Shown here piece by piece: positions 37,726 to 48,095 of a DNA stretch of 64,000 nt. This DNA comes from Pseudomonas sp. 8O (GTDB taxonomy: Bacteria; Pseudomonadota; Gammaproteobacteria; Pseudomonadales; Pseudomonadaceae). The stretch is taken from NCBI RefSeq assembly GCF_902506495.1, contig NZ_LR733265.1:312098-376097 (forward strand), written 5' to 3'. The translations under genes and the position numbers were made by a program. Every line of letters begins with the position of its first letter. Within the stretch, counting starts at the first letter, position 1. The notes below the pieces were generated by a model that worked only from the letters and a program-made list of their open reading frames with translations, ran no database searches and was not told where the DNA came from.

Positions 37726-38750
37726 TCGTCTTCCGGCAGGCTGGCGATGATATGTCGGTAGCTGGCCATGCGCTGTGGTTGTAAGCGGCCGTCCTCCAGG
37801 GCCTGCAAAAGCGCACAACCAGGTTCGCGATCATGCTTGCAGTCACGGAAGCGGCAGCGCCCGAGCAGGTCGTGGAATTCGATGAAGCCCGCTTCCACGT
37901 CATCACGACTGACATGGCCGAGGCCGAATTCGCGAATACCGGGGGAGTCGATCAGTTGACCACCACCGGGAAAGTGGAAAAGCCGTGCGGTGGTGGTGGT
38001 ATGCGTACCCTTGCCGGTCAACTCCGACAGCGCGCCGACACGCGTATCGACACCGGGCAGCAGGCTGTTGACCAGCGATGACTTGCCTACGCCAGATTGG
38101 CCCACGAATACGCTGACGTTTCCGTTCAGGCGGCTTTTCAGTTGCTCCATGCCATCGCCCTGATGGGCCGAGACTTCCAGCAGCGGATAATCAAGCTCTC
38201 GATAGACCTTGAGCAGCGCGTCCAGCGCCACCTGGTTCTGCTCATCGATCAGATCGGCCTTGTTCAGCAGCAGCAGCGGGCGAATGCCCGCGTGCTCGGC
38301 GGCTACCAGATAGCGGTCGATCAGGTTGGCGTGCGGCTCGGGCAGCGGCGCGAAGACGATGACGATCTGGTCGACGTTGGCCGCTACCGGCTTGAGTTGG
38401 CCGCGCATGTCGGGGCGGCACAGCTCGCTGTTTCGCGGCAGTTGCGCGACGATGACACCGTCACCCTGATTGCCGGGACGCCAGACCACCTGATCGCCGG
38501 TGACCAGCGCCGGCAGGTTGGCGCGCAGGTGGCAGCGAAATACCTGGCCGGCCATCTCACCCTGCAAACCTTCGATTTCCACCTGCACGCCGAAGTGAGC
38601 GATCACCAGGCCGGTCTGTTCCGGCCCTAGGTCGCCGCCTTCCAGTGCTTCCATTGCCCGCGATTCACGCTTGGCGGCGCGGGTAGCGCGTTCGCCTTGA
38701 ATCTTTTCGATCCGCCAGTTCTGGCGGCGGTTGAGTTGGCGTTTGGCCAT
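37719..38750 (-). CDS. rsgA: Ribosome small subunit-dependent GTPase RsgA
   Basis: Late 30S assembly GTPase, 343 aa. An OB-fold N-terminus is followed by a circularly permuted G domain: NKADL (G4) comes before [10 protein letters not shown] (G1) and DSPG (G3). The C-terminal zinc motif reads [14 protein letters not shown]. Convergent with motB, overlapping by 7 bp. Basic N-terminal tail ([13 protein letters not shown]) for rRNA contact. Confidence 0.95.
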   Translation of the reverse strand: MAKRQLNRRQNWRIEKIQGERATRAAKRESRAMEALEGGDLGPEQTGLVIAHFGVQVEIEGLQGEMAGQVFRCHLRANLPALVTGDQVVWRPGNQGDGVIVAQLPRNSELCRPDMRGQLKPVAANVDQIVIVFAPLPEPHANLIDRYLVAAEHAGIRPLLLLNKADLIDEQNQVALDALLKVYRELDYPLLEVSAHQGDGMEQLKSRLNGNVSVFVGQSGVGKSSLVNSLLPGVDTRVGALSELTGKGTHTTTTARLFHFPGGGQLIDSPGIREFGLGHVSRDDVEAGFIEFHDLLGRCRFRDCKHDREPGCALLQALEDGRLQPQRMASYRHIIASLPEDDY

Positions 38751-38837
38751 GGAGCATCCGGGTAGTGGAGTGTTGATCGCGGCGAGTTTAGCATGAGCGC
38801 TCCGCGGCCATTCGGCTGTCAGTAACAGGGGCCGGGA

Positions 38838-39632
38838 ATGACGACAGACGAGGAAAGAGTGGTGCTGCGGCTACCGTTATTGCGCGCTCTTTTGGCGCAG
38901 GGCCTGGCCTTGGCGCTGGTGGTGGTGCTGGTCTATCTGCTGGCGTTGCTGCCCTGGCGCATGTCGTTGTTTTCGGTGGCGCTGCTGCAGGGTGTTGCGG
39001 CAGCCGGGATCGGCTGGCGCCTGGGACTGTCGCGCTGGTGGTTGTGGATCAATCTGGCGTTCCTGCCCGCGCTGCTGGTGATGCAGCGCGCCGATTTGCC
39101 GGCCTGGCTGTTCCTGCTGGGCTTCGTGTTGTTGCTACTGATCAACTGGAACAGCCTGCGCGAACAGGTGCCGCTCTACCTGAGTGGGCGCAAGGCGCAG
39201 CAACGTTTGCAGCAGTGTTTGAGCGAGCGTGAGCTACCGCTGCACTTCGTCGACCTGGGTTGTGGTACTGCCGGTACGGTGCTGCAGCTGGCCAGACGGT
39301 TTCCGCGCGGGCAGTTCGTCGGTGTCGAAACGGCGCCCCTGCTCTTCGCATTCGCCTGGCTGCGCTGCCTGTTGCAGGAGAACTGCAACATTCGTTATCG
39401 GAGTCTGTGGCAGGTCGAGCTCGGCGACTTCGATGTCGTCTACTGCTTTCTCTCGCCCGTGCCGATGCCGCGTCTGTGGGGCAAGGCGAAAGTCGAGATG
39501 CACGCCGGTAGCTGGCTGATCAGCAACACCTTCGAGATTCCGGGCGTACAGGCTGATCGCGAACTTGACGTCAACGAAGGGCGGCAAACGTCTCTGTTTC
39601 TCTGGCAGATGCAGGGCGCTGAGATCCGCTAG
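38838..39632 (+). CDS. Membrane-anchored SAM-dependent methyltransferase-like protein
   Basis: 264 aa. The N-terminal 100 residues contain about three to four hydrophobic helices. The C-terminal half has the SAM-binding motif [15 protein letters not shown] and the continuation FVGVETAPL, typical of class I methyltransferases. No specificity motif that I recognise. It sits between rsgA (divergent) and orn, 29 bp upstream of orn, so the two may be co-transcribed. Function unknown. Confidence 0.7.
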   Translation: MTTDEERVVLRLPLLRALLAQGLALALVVVLVYLLALLPWRMSLFSVALLQGVAAAGIGWRLGLSRWWLWINLAFLPALLVMQRADLPAWLFLLGFVLLLLINWNSLREQVPLYLSGRKAQQRLQQCLSERELPLHFVDLGCGTAGTVLQLARRFPRGQFVGVETAPLLFAFAWLRCLLQENCNIRYRSLWQVELGDFDVVYCFLSPVPMPRLWGKAKVEMHAGSWLISNTFEIPGVQADRELDVNEGRQTSLFLWQMQGAEIR

Positions 39633-39661
39633 ACTTGGCGCCTGAGCCAAGGAGCCTAACC

Positions 39662-40204
39662 ATGCAAAACCCCAACAACCTGATCTGGATCGACCTGGAA
39701 ATGACCGGGCTGGAGCCGGAGCGCGATGTGATCATCGAAATGGCCACCATCGTTACCGACAGCGAGCTGAACGTGCTGGCCGAAGGCCCGGTGATCGCCG
39801 TTCACCAGAGCGACCTGGCCCTGGCCGGCATGGATGAATGGAACACCCGAACTCATGGCCAGAGCGGCCTGACCCAGCGCGTGCGTGAAAGCAAGATCGA
39901 CACGGCGGCGGCCGAAGCACAGACCATCGCCTTCCTCGAACAGTGGGTGCCCAAGGGCAAGTCACCCATCTGCGGCAACAGCATTGGCCAGGATCGCCGC
40001 TTTCTCTACAAGTACATGCCGGCCCTGGAAGCCTACTTCCACTACCGCTACCTGGACGTGTCGACGCTGAAGATCCTCGCTGGCATGTGGGCGCCAGCGG
40101 TCAAGGACAGCTTTCAGAAAACCGCCACTCACCAGGCGCTGGATGACATTCGTGAATCCATCGCCGAGCTGCGCCACTACCGCGAGCATTTCCTCAAGGT
40201 GTAA
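39662..40204 (+). CDS. orn: Oligoribonuclease Orn
   Basis: 3'-5' exoribonuclease of 180 aa that removes di- to penta-ribonucleotides, including pGpG from c-di-GMP breakdown. DEDDh catalytic residues: WIDLEMTG (Asp, Glu), the YLDVSTL Asp region, ALDDIRESI and the final His. The ATG at 39662 with AAGGAG upstream is chosen; a longer frame adds residues outside the family. Its substrate links it to c-di-GMP signalling in this window. Confidence 0.96.
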   Translation: MQNPNNLIWIDLEMTGLEPERDVIIEMATIVTDSELNVLAEGPVIAVHQSDLALAGMDEWNTRTHGQSGLTQRVRESKIDTAAAEAQTIAFLEQWVPKGKSPICGNSIGQDRRFLYKYMPALEAYFHYRYLDVSTLKILAGMWAPAVKDSFQKTATHQALDDIRESIAELRHYREHFLKV

Positions 40205-40244
40205 CCGAGCCACTCTGGCGCGTCGAGCGCGCCGTGCAAGTACC

Positions 40245-40302
40245 GTAGCCCGGATGCAATCCGGGGAAACGGGCGGCGCTACTCGGATTGCATTCGGGCT
40301 AC
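40245..40302. repeat. GTAGCCCGGATGCAATCCGGG palindrome; contains the queG stop
   Basis: Left arm 40245-40266 and right arm 40281-40302. On the minus strand the right arm reads CTGTAGCCCGAATGC, and its TAG is the queG stop codon (40299-40301). It is the same repeat as at 19476-19536, with the same position relative to the gene end. Confidence 0.75.
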
Positions 40303-41363
40303 AGGGCGTTGTGCCGCTCCAGCGCCCACGCCACATGCTCGCGCACCAGTGCTGACGGGTGTTCGCGGCGGGCCTCCAGAGCCTGTAGCACCGGAATGGT
40401 CGATGGTGCATTGCCCAGGCCGACCGCCAGGTTGCGCAGCCAGCGCTCGTAGCCTGCACGGCGTAGCGGTGAACCCTCGGTGCGGCTGAGAAACTCTTCT
40501 TCCGTCCACATGAAAAGCTCGGCCAGGCCGCTGTTGTCCAGGCCGTGGCGGGGCTGGAAGTCGCCCTGCTCGGTGGGGCGCGCGAAGCGATTCCAGGGGC
40601 AGACGATCTGGCAGTCGTCGCAGCCGAACACCCGGTTGCCGATGGGCGCACGCAGCTCCTCCGGGATTGAGCCTTTCAGTTCGATGGTCAGGTAGGAGAT
40701 GCAGCGCCGGGCATCCAGCACGTAGGGACCGACGAAGGCCGCAGTAGGGCAGATATCCATGCAGGCGCTGCAGCGCCCGCAATGCTCGCTGCCATGCGGG
40801 GCGTCCACCGGCAGTGGCAGGTCGACGAACAGCTCGCCGAGAAAGAAATAGCTGCCTGCCTTGCGGTTGAGCACCAGGGTGTTCTTGCCGATCCAGCCGA
40901 GGCCGGCCTTTTCGGCGATGGCCTTTTCCAGCACGGGGGCGCTGTCGACAAAGGCGCGGTAACCGAAGGGGCCGATCTGCTGCTGGATACGTTCGGCCAG
41001 TTGTTGCAGGCGCTTGCGGATCAGCTTGTGATAGTCGCGGCCCAGCGCGTAGCGCGACACGTAGGCCTGCTGCGGCTCCTTCAGGCGCTGGGCCATCTGC
41101 GTATCGCCAGGTAGATAGTCCATGCGCAGCGACACCACGCGCAGGGTGCCAGGCACCAGTTCGTCCGGGTGTGAGCGCTTGCTGCCATGGGCGGCCATGT
41201 ACTCCATCTCGCCCTGGTAACCGGCTGCCAGCCAGCGTTGTAGATGCGCCTCGTGTTCGCCCAGCTCGACATCGGTAATGCCGATCTGCTGAAAGCCCAG
41301 CTCGCGCCCCCAGTCCTTGATGGACAGGGCCAGAGCGTTGAGGTCGAGGGTTTGATCGGACAT
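40299..41363 (-). CDS. queG: Epoxyqueuosine reductase QueG
   Basis: Cobalamin- and 4Fe-4S-dependent enzyme of 354 aa that performs the last step of tRNA queuosine synthesis. Two cluster motifs are visible: CGRCSACMDICPTAA and CDDCQIVCPWN. The DSAPVLEKAIAEKAGLG segment carries the catalytic Asp. Start at 41363. The gene is divergent from nnr, whose start lies 60 bp away; the same arrangement (PA4950/PA4949) is known. The stop codon is formed by a palindromic repeat. Confidence 0.93.
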   Translation of the reverse strand: MSDQTLDLNALALSIKDWGRELGFQQIGITDVELGEHEAHLQRWLAAGYQGEMEYMAAHGSKRSHPDELVPGTLRVVSLRMDYLPGDTQMAQRLKEPQQAYVSRYALGRDYHKLIRKRLQQLAERIQQQIGPFGYRAFVDSAPVLEKAIAEKAGLGWIGKNTLVLNRKAGSYFFLGELFVDLPLPVDAPHGSEHCGRCSACMDICPTAAFVGPYVLDARRCISYLTIELKGSIPEELRAPIGNRVFGCDDCQIVCPWNRFARPTEQGDFQPRHGLDNSGLAELFMWTEEEFLSRTEGSPLRRAGYERWLRNLAVGLGNAPSTIPVLQALEARREHPSALVREHVAWALERHNAL

Positions 41364-41423
41364 GGGCGGGCGCAGGCGATGGACGTAGGTATAATTCTGC
41401 CAGACATCCGTCGCGAGCGAGCC

Positions 41424-42923
41424 ATGCATCTACTACCCGCCTCTTTGCCGTTGAGCCTGCACAGTGCCGAACAGGTGCGCGCGCTGGATGCGCAGTTGAT
41501 CGCAGCCGGCACCCCAGGCTTCGAACTGATGCAGCGCGCGGCTCATGCTGCCTGGCGTGCCCTGCGCAGGCGCTGGCCGGATGCCGGCGAAATCACCGTG
41601 CTGGCCGGGCGTGGTAATAATGCCGGTGACGGCTACCTGATTGCGGCTCTGGCTCAGCGTGCCGGTTGGCGCGTGCGAGTGCTGGCGGTGGGCGATCCCG
41701 CTGCTCTGAGTGGCGATGCTGAGCAGGCTTGCGCCGAGGCCGGGCGTGCGGGTGTGGAGCTTCTGCCCTGGAGTGAGTGCGCACCTTTGGCCGGTGTGGT
41801 GGTCGATGCGCTGCTCGGTACGGGCCTGGCTGGTGCGGTGCGTGAGCCATATGCCCAGGCGATCCGTATGCTCAACCAGAGCGGTTTGCCGGTACTGGCG
41901 GTGGATATTCCCTCTGGTTTGCACGCCGACAGTGGCGCGCGTCTCGGTGTGGCGGTGCGCGCCGATCTGACCCTGACCTTCATCGCCCTCAAGCTCGGCC
42001 TGCTGACGGGCGTTGGCCCGGAGCTATGCGGCGAGCTGCAGTTCGACGATCTGCAAGGCGATGCCCGGCTATTGGCCCAGGCGCCCAGCGTGGCGCAGCG
42101 TCTCGATCCTGCCAATCTGCCGCGCCTTGCGGCGCGCTCGCCGGTGGCGCACAAGGGACAGTTCGGCCACCTGCTGGTGATCGGTGGCGATCTGGGCATG
42201 GGGGGCGCCGTGCTGCTCTGTGCCGACAGTGCCCTGCGTGCCGGCGCTGGCCTGGTGTCACTGGCGACGCGGGGCGAGCATGTCGCGGCTGCTTTGGTGC
42301 GCCGGCCTGAAATCATGTGTGCGGCGGTGGCTTCGGCCAATCAGCTGTTGGCACTTACCGAGCGCGCCGATGTCTGCGTGGCAGGGCCTGGCCTGGGGCA
42401 GGGGGCTTGGTCGCGCAGTTTGCTGACTGGTGTCTGTGGTCTCGATATGCCTCAGGTCTGGGATGCCGATGCGCTCAATCTTCTGGCTGCCGGACAGGTC
42501 GCCGGGCCTGGTCAGGGCGTGCTTACACCGCATCCGGGCGAAGCGGCGCGTTTGCTGGGCATCGATACCGCCAGTGTGCAGGCTGATCGGCCGGCTGCCG
42601 TGCGGGCCCTGGCGCAACGTTTTGGCCTGGTGGTGGTGCTCAAGGGGGCCGGCAGTCTGGTCGCAGCACCGGATGGGCGTCTGGCGCTGTGTGATCGCGG
42701 CCATCCGGCGATGGCGGGTGCGGGGTTGGGGGATGTCCTGGCAGGATCGATCGGTGCGCTGCTCGCGCAGGGCATGGCGGCGTATGATGCGGCCTGCTTG
42801 GCGGTATGGCTGCATGCACGGGCCGGTGAGGTGCTTGCAGTGCAGGGTCGCGGGCTGGCTGCCGGTGATCTGCCGTGCGCCATTCGTCAGTTATTGGAGG
42901 AGTTGTGCCCTTGCGTGAAGTGA
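41424..42923 (+). CDS. nnr: Bifunctional NAD(P)H-hydrate epimerase / ADP-dependent dehydratase
   Basis: Repair enzyme for hydrated NADH/NADPH, 499 aa. The N-terminal YjeF-type epimerase domain (1 to about 210) has AGRGNNAGDGY; the C-terminal ribokinase-like dehydratase domain has KGQFGHLLVIGGD, LTPHPGEAARLLG and GAGLGDVLAGS. The ATG at 41424 gives a family-like N-terminus. First gene of the run nnr-tsaE-amiB-mutL-miaA-hfq-hflX, as in E. coli (yjeF onward). Confidence 0.92.
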   Translation: MHLLPASLPLSLHSAEQVRALDAQLIAAGTPGFELMQRAAHAAWRALRRRWPDAGEITVLAGRGNNAGDGYLIAALAQRAGWRVRVLAVGDPAALSGDAEQACAEAGRAGVELLPWSECAPLAGVVVDALLGTGLAGAVREPYAQAIRMLNQSGLPVLAVDIPSGLHADSGARLGVAVRADLTLTFIALKLGLLTGVGPELCGELQFDDLQGDARLLAQAPSVAQRLDPANLPRLAARSPVAHKGQFGHLLVIGGDLGMGGAVLLCADSALRAGAGLVSLATRGEHVAAALVRRPEIMCAAVASANQLLALTERADVCVAGPGLGQGAWSRSLLTGVCGLDMPQVWDADALNLLAAGQVAGPGQGVLTPHPGEAARLLGIDTASVQADRPAAVRALAQRFGLVVVLKGAGSLVAAPDGRLALCDRGHPAMAGAGLGDVLAGSIGALLAQGMAAYDAACLAVWLHARAGEVLAVQGRGLAAGDLPCAIRQLLEELCPCVK

Positions 42924-43378
42924 AACTTGAGGCGGCCGACGAAGCTGCAATGCTGACTCTGGGTGCAAGGCTCGCCGAAGTCAGTGGTGGCCTGGGCATC
43001 ATTTATCTGCATGGTGATCTGGGCGCCGGCAAGACCACCCTTTCACGTGGCATTCTGCGCGGCCTGGGCCATGCGGGCGCGGTCAAGAGCCCGACCTTTA
43101 CCCTGGTTGAACCCTATGAAATCGGCGACGTGCGCGCCTTTCATTTCGATCTCTATCGTCTGGTCGATCCTGAGGAGCTGGAGTTTCTCGGCATCCGTGA
43201 TTACTTCGAAGGGGATGCCCTGTGCCTGATCGAATGGCCGCAGCGTGGCGCGGGCGTTTTGCCAAAGCCTGACCTGGACATTACCATTAGCTCCCAAGCG
43301 GGCGGCCGTTCGCTATTGCTGCAGGGGCATGGGACTCGAGGGGAGGCCTGGTGCAAGGCTCTGGCCGGCAAGCAATGA
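42905..43378 (+). CDS. tsaE: tRNA threonylcarbamoyladenosine biosynthesis protein TsaE
   Basis: ATPase of 157 aa that supports the TsaBD complex in t6A37 modification. Walker A is GDLGAGKTTLSRG, followed by KSPTFTLVEPY and IEWPQRG. The GTG at 42905 is preferred because GGAGG lies just upstream; an ATG at 42875 would overlap nnr further. It overlaps the nnr end by 19 bp. Its stop overlaps an ATG at 43375 that opens a mini-ORF in front of amiB. Confidence 0.9.
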   Translation: MPLREVKLEAADEAAMLTLGARLAEVSGGLGIIYLHGDLGAGKTTLSRGILRGLGHAGAVKSPTFTLVEPYEIGDVRAFHFDLYRLVDPEELEFLGIRDYFEGDALCLIEWPQRGAGVLPKPDLDITISSQAGGRSLLLQGHGTRGEAWCKALAGKQ

Positions 43379-43410
43379 ACAAAAAACGATGGGGTTGGTT
43401 ATGCGCATAG
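43375..43410 (+). other. 11-codon mini-ORF spanning the tsaE stop and amiB start
   Basis: ATG at 43375 overlaps the tsaE TGA (ATGA) and encodes [11 protein letters not shown] before TAG at 43408-43410. It overlaps both candidate amiB starts (43389, 43401) in another frame. It could couple tsaE and amiB translation, or be chance. Confidence 0.35.
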
Positions 43411-44816
43411 GCGCGCTGGTTACCGCTGTTGGGGTGTTGTTGGTGGCCCTGGCTGCCGAGGCGTTGGCTGCCTCCGATGTGCGTGGCGTGCGCCTTTGGC
43501 GTGCCCCGGACAATACCCGACTGGTTTTCGATCTGTCTGGCCCTGTGCAGCACAGCGTGTTTACTCTGGCCGCTCCTGATCGCATCGTTATCGACGTCAA
43601 TGGCGCCAAGTTGGCTACCAGTCTCGAGCAGCTTTCCCTCGCCAACACCCCGATCACCGGCGTACGCTCGGCCCAGCGTAGCGCTGACGATCTGCGCGTG
43701 GTCATCGACTTGTCGGCGCCGGTTTCTCCCAAAAGCTTCACCCTGGCGCCGAACCAGCAATATGGTCATCGCCTTGTGGTCGATCTGTTCGACCAGGGCA
43801 GTGCGCCGCCCGCCACGCAGACGCCCAGCATTGCCCCTAGCGCACCTCCTGTACCGGTCACGCCGACCCAGCCACCACCCAAGTTGACGCCTGTGCCCAA
43901 TGGCAAGCGCGATATCGTCGTCGCCATCGATGCGGGTCATGGCGGTGAGGATCCGGGTGCGCTTTCGCCGGTCAAGGGGCAGTATGAAAAGCACGTGACC
44001 CTGGTCATTTCCAAGGAGTTGCAGCGGCAGATCAATGCCGAAAAGGGCTTCCGTGCCGAGCTTGTGCGTACCGGCGACTATTTCATTCCGCTGCGTAAGC
44101 GCACCGAGATCGCGCGCAAGAAAGGTGCCGATCTGTTCGTGTCCATTCATGCCGACGCGGCGCCGCGAGCCTCGGCGTTCGGTGCTTCGGTCTATGCCCT
44201 GTCCGAGCGGGGGGCTACGTCCGAGACCGCGCGCTGGCTGGCCGACGCCGAGAACCAGTCCGACCTGATCGGTGGCGCCGGCAATGTCAGTCTCGACGAC
44301 AAGGACAAGATGCTCGCCGGTGTGTTGCTGGATCTGTCGATGACCGCTTCGCTGTCCTCCAGTCTCAATGTCGGACAGAAGGTGCTGTCGAACATGGGCG
44401 GCATCACCCCGCTGCACAAGCGGCGCGTCGAGCAGGCAGGCTTCATGGTGCTGAAATCGCCGGATATTCCCTCGATCCTGGTGGAAACCGGTTTCATCTC
44501 CAATCCCAACGAAGCCAAGAAACTGCATAGCGCCAGCCATCAGCAGGCACTGGCGCGCTCGATCACCTCCGGGGTCAAGCAGTTCTTCCATGAAAACCCA
44601 CCGCCTGGCACTTACGTTGCCTGGCTGCGTGACGAAGGCAAAATCGCTGCTGGCCCGCGTGAACATGTGGTGTCGCGGGGCGAAAGCCTGGCGCTGATCG
44701 CCCAGCGCTACCAGATCAGCCTGGCGTCCCTGCGTAGTGCCAACAAGCTCAATGGGGACGTGATCAAGGTCGGCCAGACATTGCAGATACCCGCCACAGC
44801 GCTGGCAGCCCAGTAG
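43389..44816 (+). CDS. amiB: N-acetylmuramoyl-L-alanine amidase AmiB
   Basis: Periplasmic cell-separation amidase, 475 aa. Signal peptide [20 protein letters not shown] to about LAAEALA. An AMIN domain (about 30-150) targets the septum; the Amidase_3 domain starts at [14 protein letters not shown] with zinc-binding His and Glu; a C-terminal LysM repeat ([16 protein letters not shown]) binds peptidoglycan. A second ATG at 43401 (MRIGAL) is equally plausible. Overlaps mutL by one base. Confidence 0.93.
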   Translation: MGLVMRIGALVTAVGVLLVALAAEALAASDVRGVRLWRAPDNTRLVFDLSGPVQHSVFTLAAPDRIVIDVNGAKLATSLEQLSLANTPITGVRSAQRSADDLRVVIDLSAPVSPKSFTLAPNQQYGHRLVVDLFDQGSAPPATQTPSIAPSAPPVPVTPTQPPPKLTPVPNGKRDIVVAIDAGHGGEDPGALSPVKGQYEKHVTLVISKELQRQINAEKGFRAELVRTGDYFIPLRKRTEIARKKGADLFVSIHADAAPRASAFGASVYALSERGATSETARWLADAENQSDLIGGAGNVSLDDKDKMLAGVLLDLSMTASLSSSLNVGQKVLSNMGGITPLHKRRVEQAGFMVLKSPDIPSILVETGFISNPNEAKKLHSASHQQALARSITSGVKQFFHENPPPGTYVAWLRDEGKIAAGPREHVVSRGESLALIAQRYQISLASLRSANKLNGDVIKVGQTLQIPATALAAQ

Positions 44817-46696
44817 TGAGTGTCATGTCCCGTATTCATTTGCTCAGCCCGCGCCTGGCCAACCAGATCGCTGCGGGCGAGGTGGTCGAGCGCCCGGCTT
44901 CGGTCGCCAAGGAACTGTTGGAAAACAGCCTGGACTCTGGTGCCCGGCGCATCGATGTCGAGGTCGAGCAGGGTGGCGTCAAGTTGCTCAAGGTGCGCGA
45001 CGACGGTGGCGGTATTGCCCCGGACGACCTGCCCCTGGCGCTGGCGCGCCATGCAACCAGCAAGATTCGTGAGCTGGAAGATCTCGAGGCCGTGCTCAGC
45101 ATGGGCTTTCGTGGCGAGGCGCTGGCGTCGATCAGCTCGGTGTCGCGCCTGACGCTGACCTCGCGTACCGCCGACGCCGACCAGGCCTGGCAGGTGGAAA
45201 CCGAAGGCCGCGACATGGAGCCGCGCGTGCAACCTGCCGCGCACCCAGTGGGCACCTCGGTGGAGGTGCGAGATCTGTTCTTCAATACCCCGGCGCGGCG
45301 CAAGTTCCTGCGTGCCGAGAAAACCGAGTTCGATCACCTGCAGGAGGTGATCAAGCGCCTGGCGCTGGCGCGCTTCGATGTGGCTTTCCACCTGCGGCAC
45401 AACGGCAAGACGGTGTTTGCCCTGCACGAGGCAGGTGACGAAATCAGCCGTGCGCGCCGCGTCGCCTCTGTCTGCGGCCCGGCTTTTCTGGAGCAGGCGC
45501 TGCCCATCGAGATCGAGCGCGGTGGCCTGCGCTTGTGGGGTTGGGTCGGATTGCCGACCTTCTCCCGCAGCCAGGCGGATCTGCAGTATTTCTACGTCAA
45601 TGGGCGCATGGTGCGCGACAAGCTGGTGGCCCATGCGGTGCGCCAGGCCTATCGCGACGTGCTGTTCAATGGCCGGCACCCGACCTTCGTGCTGTTTCTG
45701 GAAATCGATCCGTCGACGGTGGACGTCAACGTTCACCCGACCAAGCATGAAGTGCGTTTTCGTGACAGCCGCATGGTCCACGACTTCCTCTACGGCACCC
45801 TGCATCGCGCCTTGGCCGATGTACGCCCGGAAGATCAGGTAGCGGCTCCGGCAGCCATCTCACCCATGGCGCGCCCGAGCGGCCTGGCTGCAGGTGAATT
45901 CGGCCCGCAGGGCGAAATGGGTCTGGCTGCCAGCATTCTTGAAGCCCCGGCGCCCAGCGTGCAGCCGGCCTGGCGCGGTAGTGGCGCTGGATACCAGCAG
46001 CCTGCAGGTAACCCCGGCGTATCCGCTGGCGAAGCCCAGGCTGCGTATCGCGAGTATTTCTCGCCGTTGCCGAGCGCTCAGGCTCAGTCGATGCCGCAGG
46101 AACAGGGCGATATTCCGCCGCTCGGCTACGCCGTGGCGCAGCTCAAGGGCGTCTACATCCTCGCCGAGAATGCCCAAGGCATGGTGGTGGTGGACATGCA
46201 CGCCGCGCACGAGCGCATCACTTACGAGCGCCTGAAGCACGCCATGGCCAGTGAAGGCTTACGCGGCCAGCCGTTGCTGGTGCCTGAGTCCATCGCCCTC
46301 AGCCAGCGCGAAGCGGATTGCGCCGAGGAACATGGCGAGTGGTTCCAGCGCCTGGGCTTCGAGCTGCAGCGCCTGGGTGAGGAAACCGTGGCGATTCGCC
46401 AGATTCCGGCGTTGCTCAAGCAGGCTGAGGCCACCCAGCTGGTGCGTGACGTGCTGGCCGATTTGCTCGAGTACGGCACCAGCGATCGCATCCAGGCGCA
46501 TCTCAACGAGCTGCTGGCGACCATGGCTTGCCATGGAGCGGTGCGCGCCAATCGGCGCCTGACCATTCCCGAGATGAACGCTCTGCTGCGGGATATGGAG
46601 CAGACTGAGCGTAGCGGCCAGTGCAACCACGGGCGCCCGACCTGGACGCAACTGAGTATGGATCAGCTCGACAAGTTGTTCATGCGTGGTCAGTAA
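44816..46696 (+). CDS. mutL: DNA mismatch repair protein MutL
   Basis: 626 aa. N-terminal GHKL ATPase with [17 protein letters not shown] and [10 protein letters not shown]; a variable Pro/Gln-rich linker (about 340-430); C-terminal dimerisation/endonuclease-type domain with [15 protein letters not shown] and an [12 protein letters not shown] motif. The GTG at 44816 matches the start conserved in related MutL proteins and overlaps the amiB stop by one base; ATG at 44825 would lose three residues. Confidence 0.95.
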   Translation: MSVMSRIHLLSPRLANQIAAGEVVERPASVAKELLENSLDSGARRIDVEVEQGGVKLLKVRDDGGGIAPDDLPLALARHATSKIRELEDLEAVLSMGFRGEALASISSVSRLTLTSRTADADQAWQVETEGRDMEPRVQPAAHPVGTSVEVRDLFFNTPARRKFLRAEKTEFDHLQEVIKRLALARFDVAFHLRHNGKTVFALHEAGDEISRARRVASVCGPAFLEQALPIEIERGGLRLWGWVGLPTFSRSQADLQYFYVNGRMVRDKLVAHAVRQAYRDVLFNGRHPTFVLFLEIDPSTVDVNVHPTKHEVRFRDSRMVHDFLYGTLHRALADVRPEDQVAAPAAISPMARPSGLAAGEFGPQGEMGLAASILEAPAPSVQPAWRGSGAGYQQPAGNPGVSAGEAQAAYREYFSPLPSAQAQSMPQEQGDIPPLGYAVAQLKGVYILAENAQGMVVVDMHAAHERITYERLKHAMASEGLRGQPLLVPESIALSQREADCAEEHGEWFQRLGFELQRLGEETVAIRQIPALLKQAEATQLVRDVLADLLEYGTSDRIQAHLNELLATMACHGAVRANRRLTIPEMNALLRDMEQTERSGQCNHGRPTWTQLSMDQLDKLFMRGQ

Positions 46697-46749
46697 TTGA
46701 ATTAAGCCCTGAGCCAGGGGCGCCCGTCTTCGTGTTTCGAGTCATATCG

Positions 46750-47721
46750 ATGTCTTCGCTTCCTCCTGCAATCTTCCTGATGGGCCCGACTGCCGCCGGC
46801 AAGACCGATTTGGCCCTGGAACTCGCCCGGGTATTGCCGTGCGATTTGATCAGCGTCGATTCGGCGCTGGTCTATCGCGGCATGGATATCGGCACGGCCA
46901 AGCCGGAGCGAGTCGTTCTGGACGCGTTTCCCCATGCGTTGATCGATATCCGTGATCCGGCCGAGAGCTATTCGGCGGCCGAGTTTCGCGCCGATGCTCT
47001 GGCGGCCATGGCTGAGAGCGCCGCGCGCGGGCGTATTCCGCTGCTGGTGGGCGGCACCATGTTGTATTACAAGGCCTTGCTGGAAGGGCTGGCCGATATG
47101 CCCAGCGCTGACCCGGCCATTCGCGCCGAGCTGGAAGCAAGGGCTGCGGTCGAAGGGTGGGAGGCGCTGCATCGGGAGCTGGCTGAGGTCGATCCGGAGT
47201 CCGCTGCGCGCATCCATCCCAACGATCCGCAGCGTCTGACCCGGGCGCTCGAGGTCTATCGCGCAAGTGGCCTGAGCATGACCGAGCATCGTCTGCGCCA
47301 GGCTGCAGGAAATCCCGATGCGGGCACATCAGGCGCCGGGCAATTACCCTATACTGTTGCTCAGCTTGCTATCGCACCAGCGCAGCGTCAGGTTTTACAT
47401 GACCGCATCGCTCAACGATTTCGGGTGATGTTGGAACAGGGTTTCGTGGAAGAGGTCGAAGCCCTGCGTAGACGAAGTGACTTGCACGCGGGATTGCCGT
47501 CTATACGGGCGGTGGGTTATCGCCAGGTATGGGAATACCTTGATGGTGAGCTGTCCCGGAACGATATGGTCGAGCGTGGCATCATCGCCACTCGGCAATT
47601 GGCCAAGCGTCAGTTCACCTGGCTACGCGGTTGGGAGAACTTGCATTGGCTCGATAGCCTGGCCTGCGACAATCTGTCTCGCGCCTTGAAATACCTGGAA
47701 AGCGTCTCCATATTGAAATGA
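46750..47721 (+). CDS. miaA: tRNA dimethylallyltransferase MiaA
   Basis: 323 aa. Adds a dimethylallyl group to A37 of tRNAs reading UNN codons. P-loop [14 protein letters not shown] at the N-terminus, [16 protein letters not shown] next, and the C-terminal family block [12 protein letters not shown]. The ATG at 46750 is in the right place before the P-loop. Between mutL and hfq, the order known in E. coli. Confidence 0.95.
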   Translation: MSSLPPAIFLMGPTAAGKTDLALELARVLPCDLISVDSALVYRGMDIGTAKPERVVLDAFPHALIDIRDPAESYSAAEFRADALAAMAESAARGRIPLLVGGTMLYYKALLEGLADMPSADPAIRAELEARAAVEGWEALHRELAEVDPESAARIHPNDPQRLTRALEVYRASGLSMTEHRLRQAAGNPDAGTSGAGQLPYTVAQLAIAPAQRQVLHDRIAQRFRVMLEQGFVEEVEALRRRSDLHAGLPSIRAVGYRQVWEYLDGELSRNDMVERGIIATRQLAKRQFTWLRGWENLHWLDSLACDNLSRALKYLESVSILK

Positions 47722-47801
47722 GACCTTGCCGCTGGTCGTCTATCCTTGGGGGTGGGACGGCCTGAAGCCATTGTTTACCTACTAAAATTATTGAAAATTG
47801 A

Positions 47802-48083
<282 letters not shown>

Positions 48084-48095
48084 TAGGGGGCTGCA

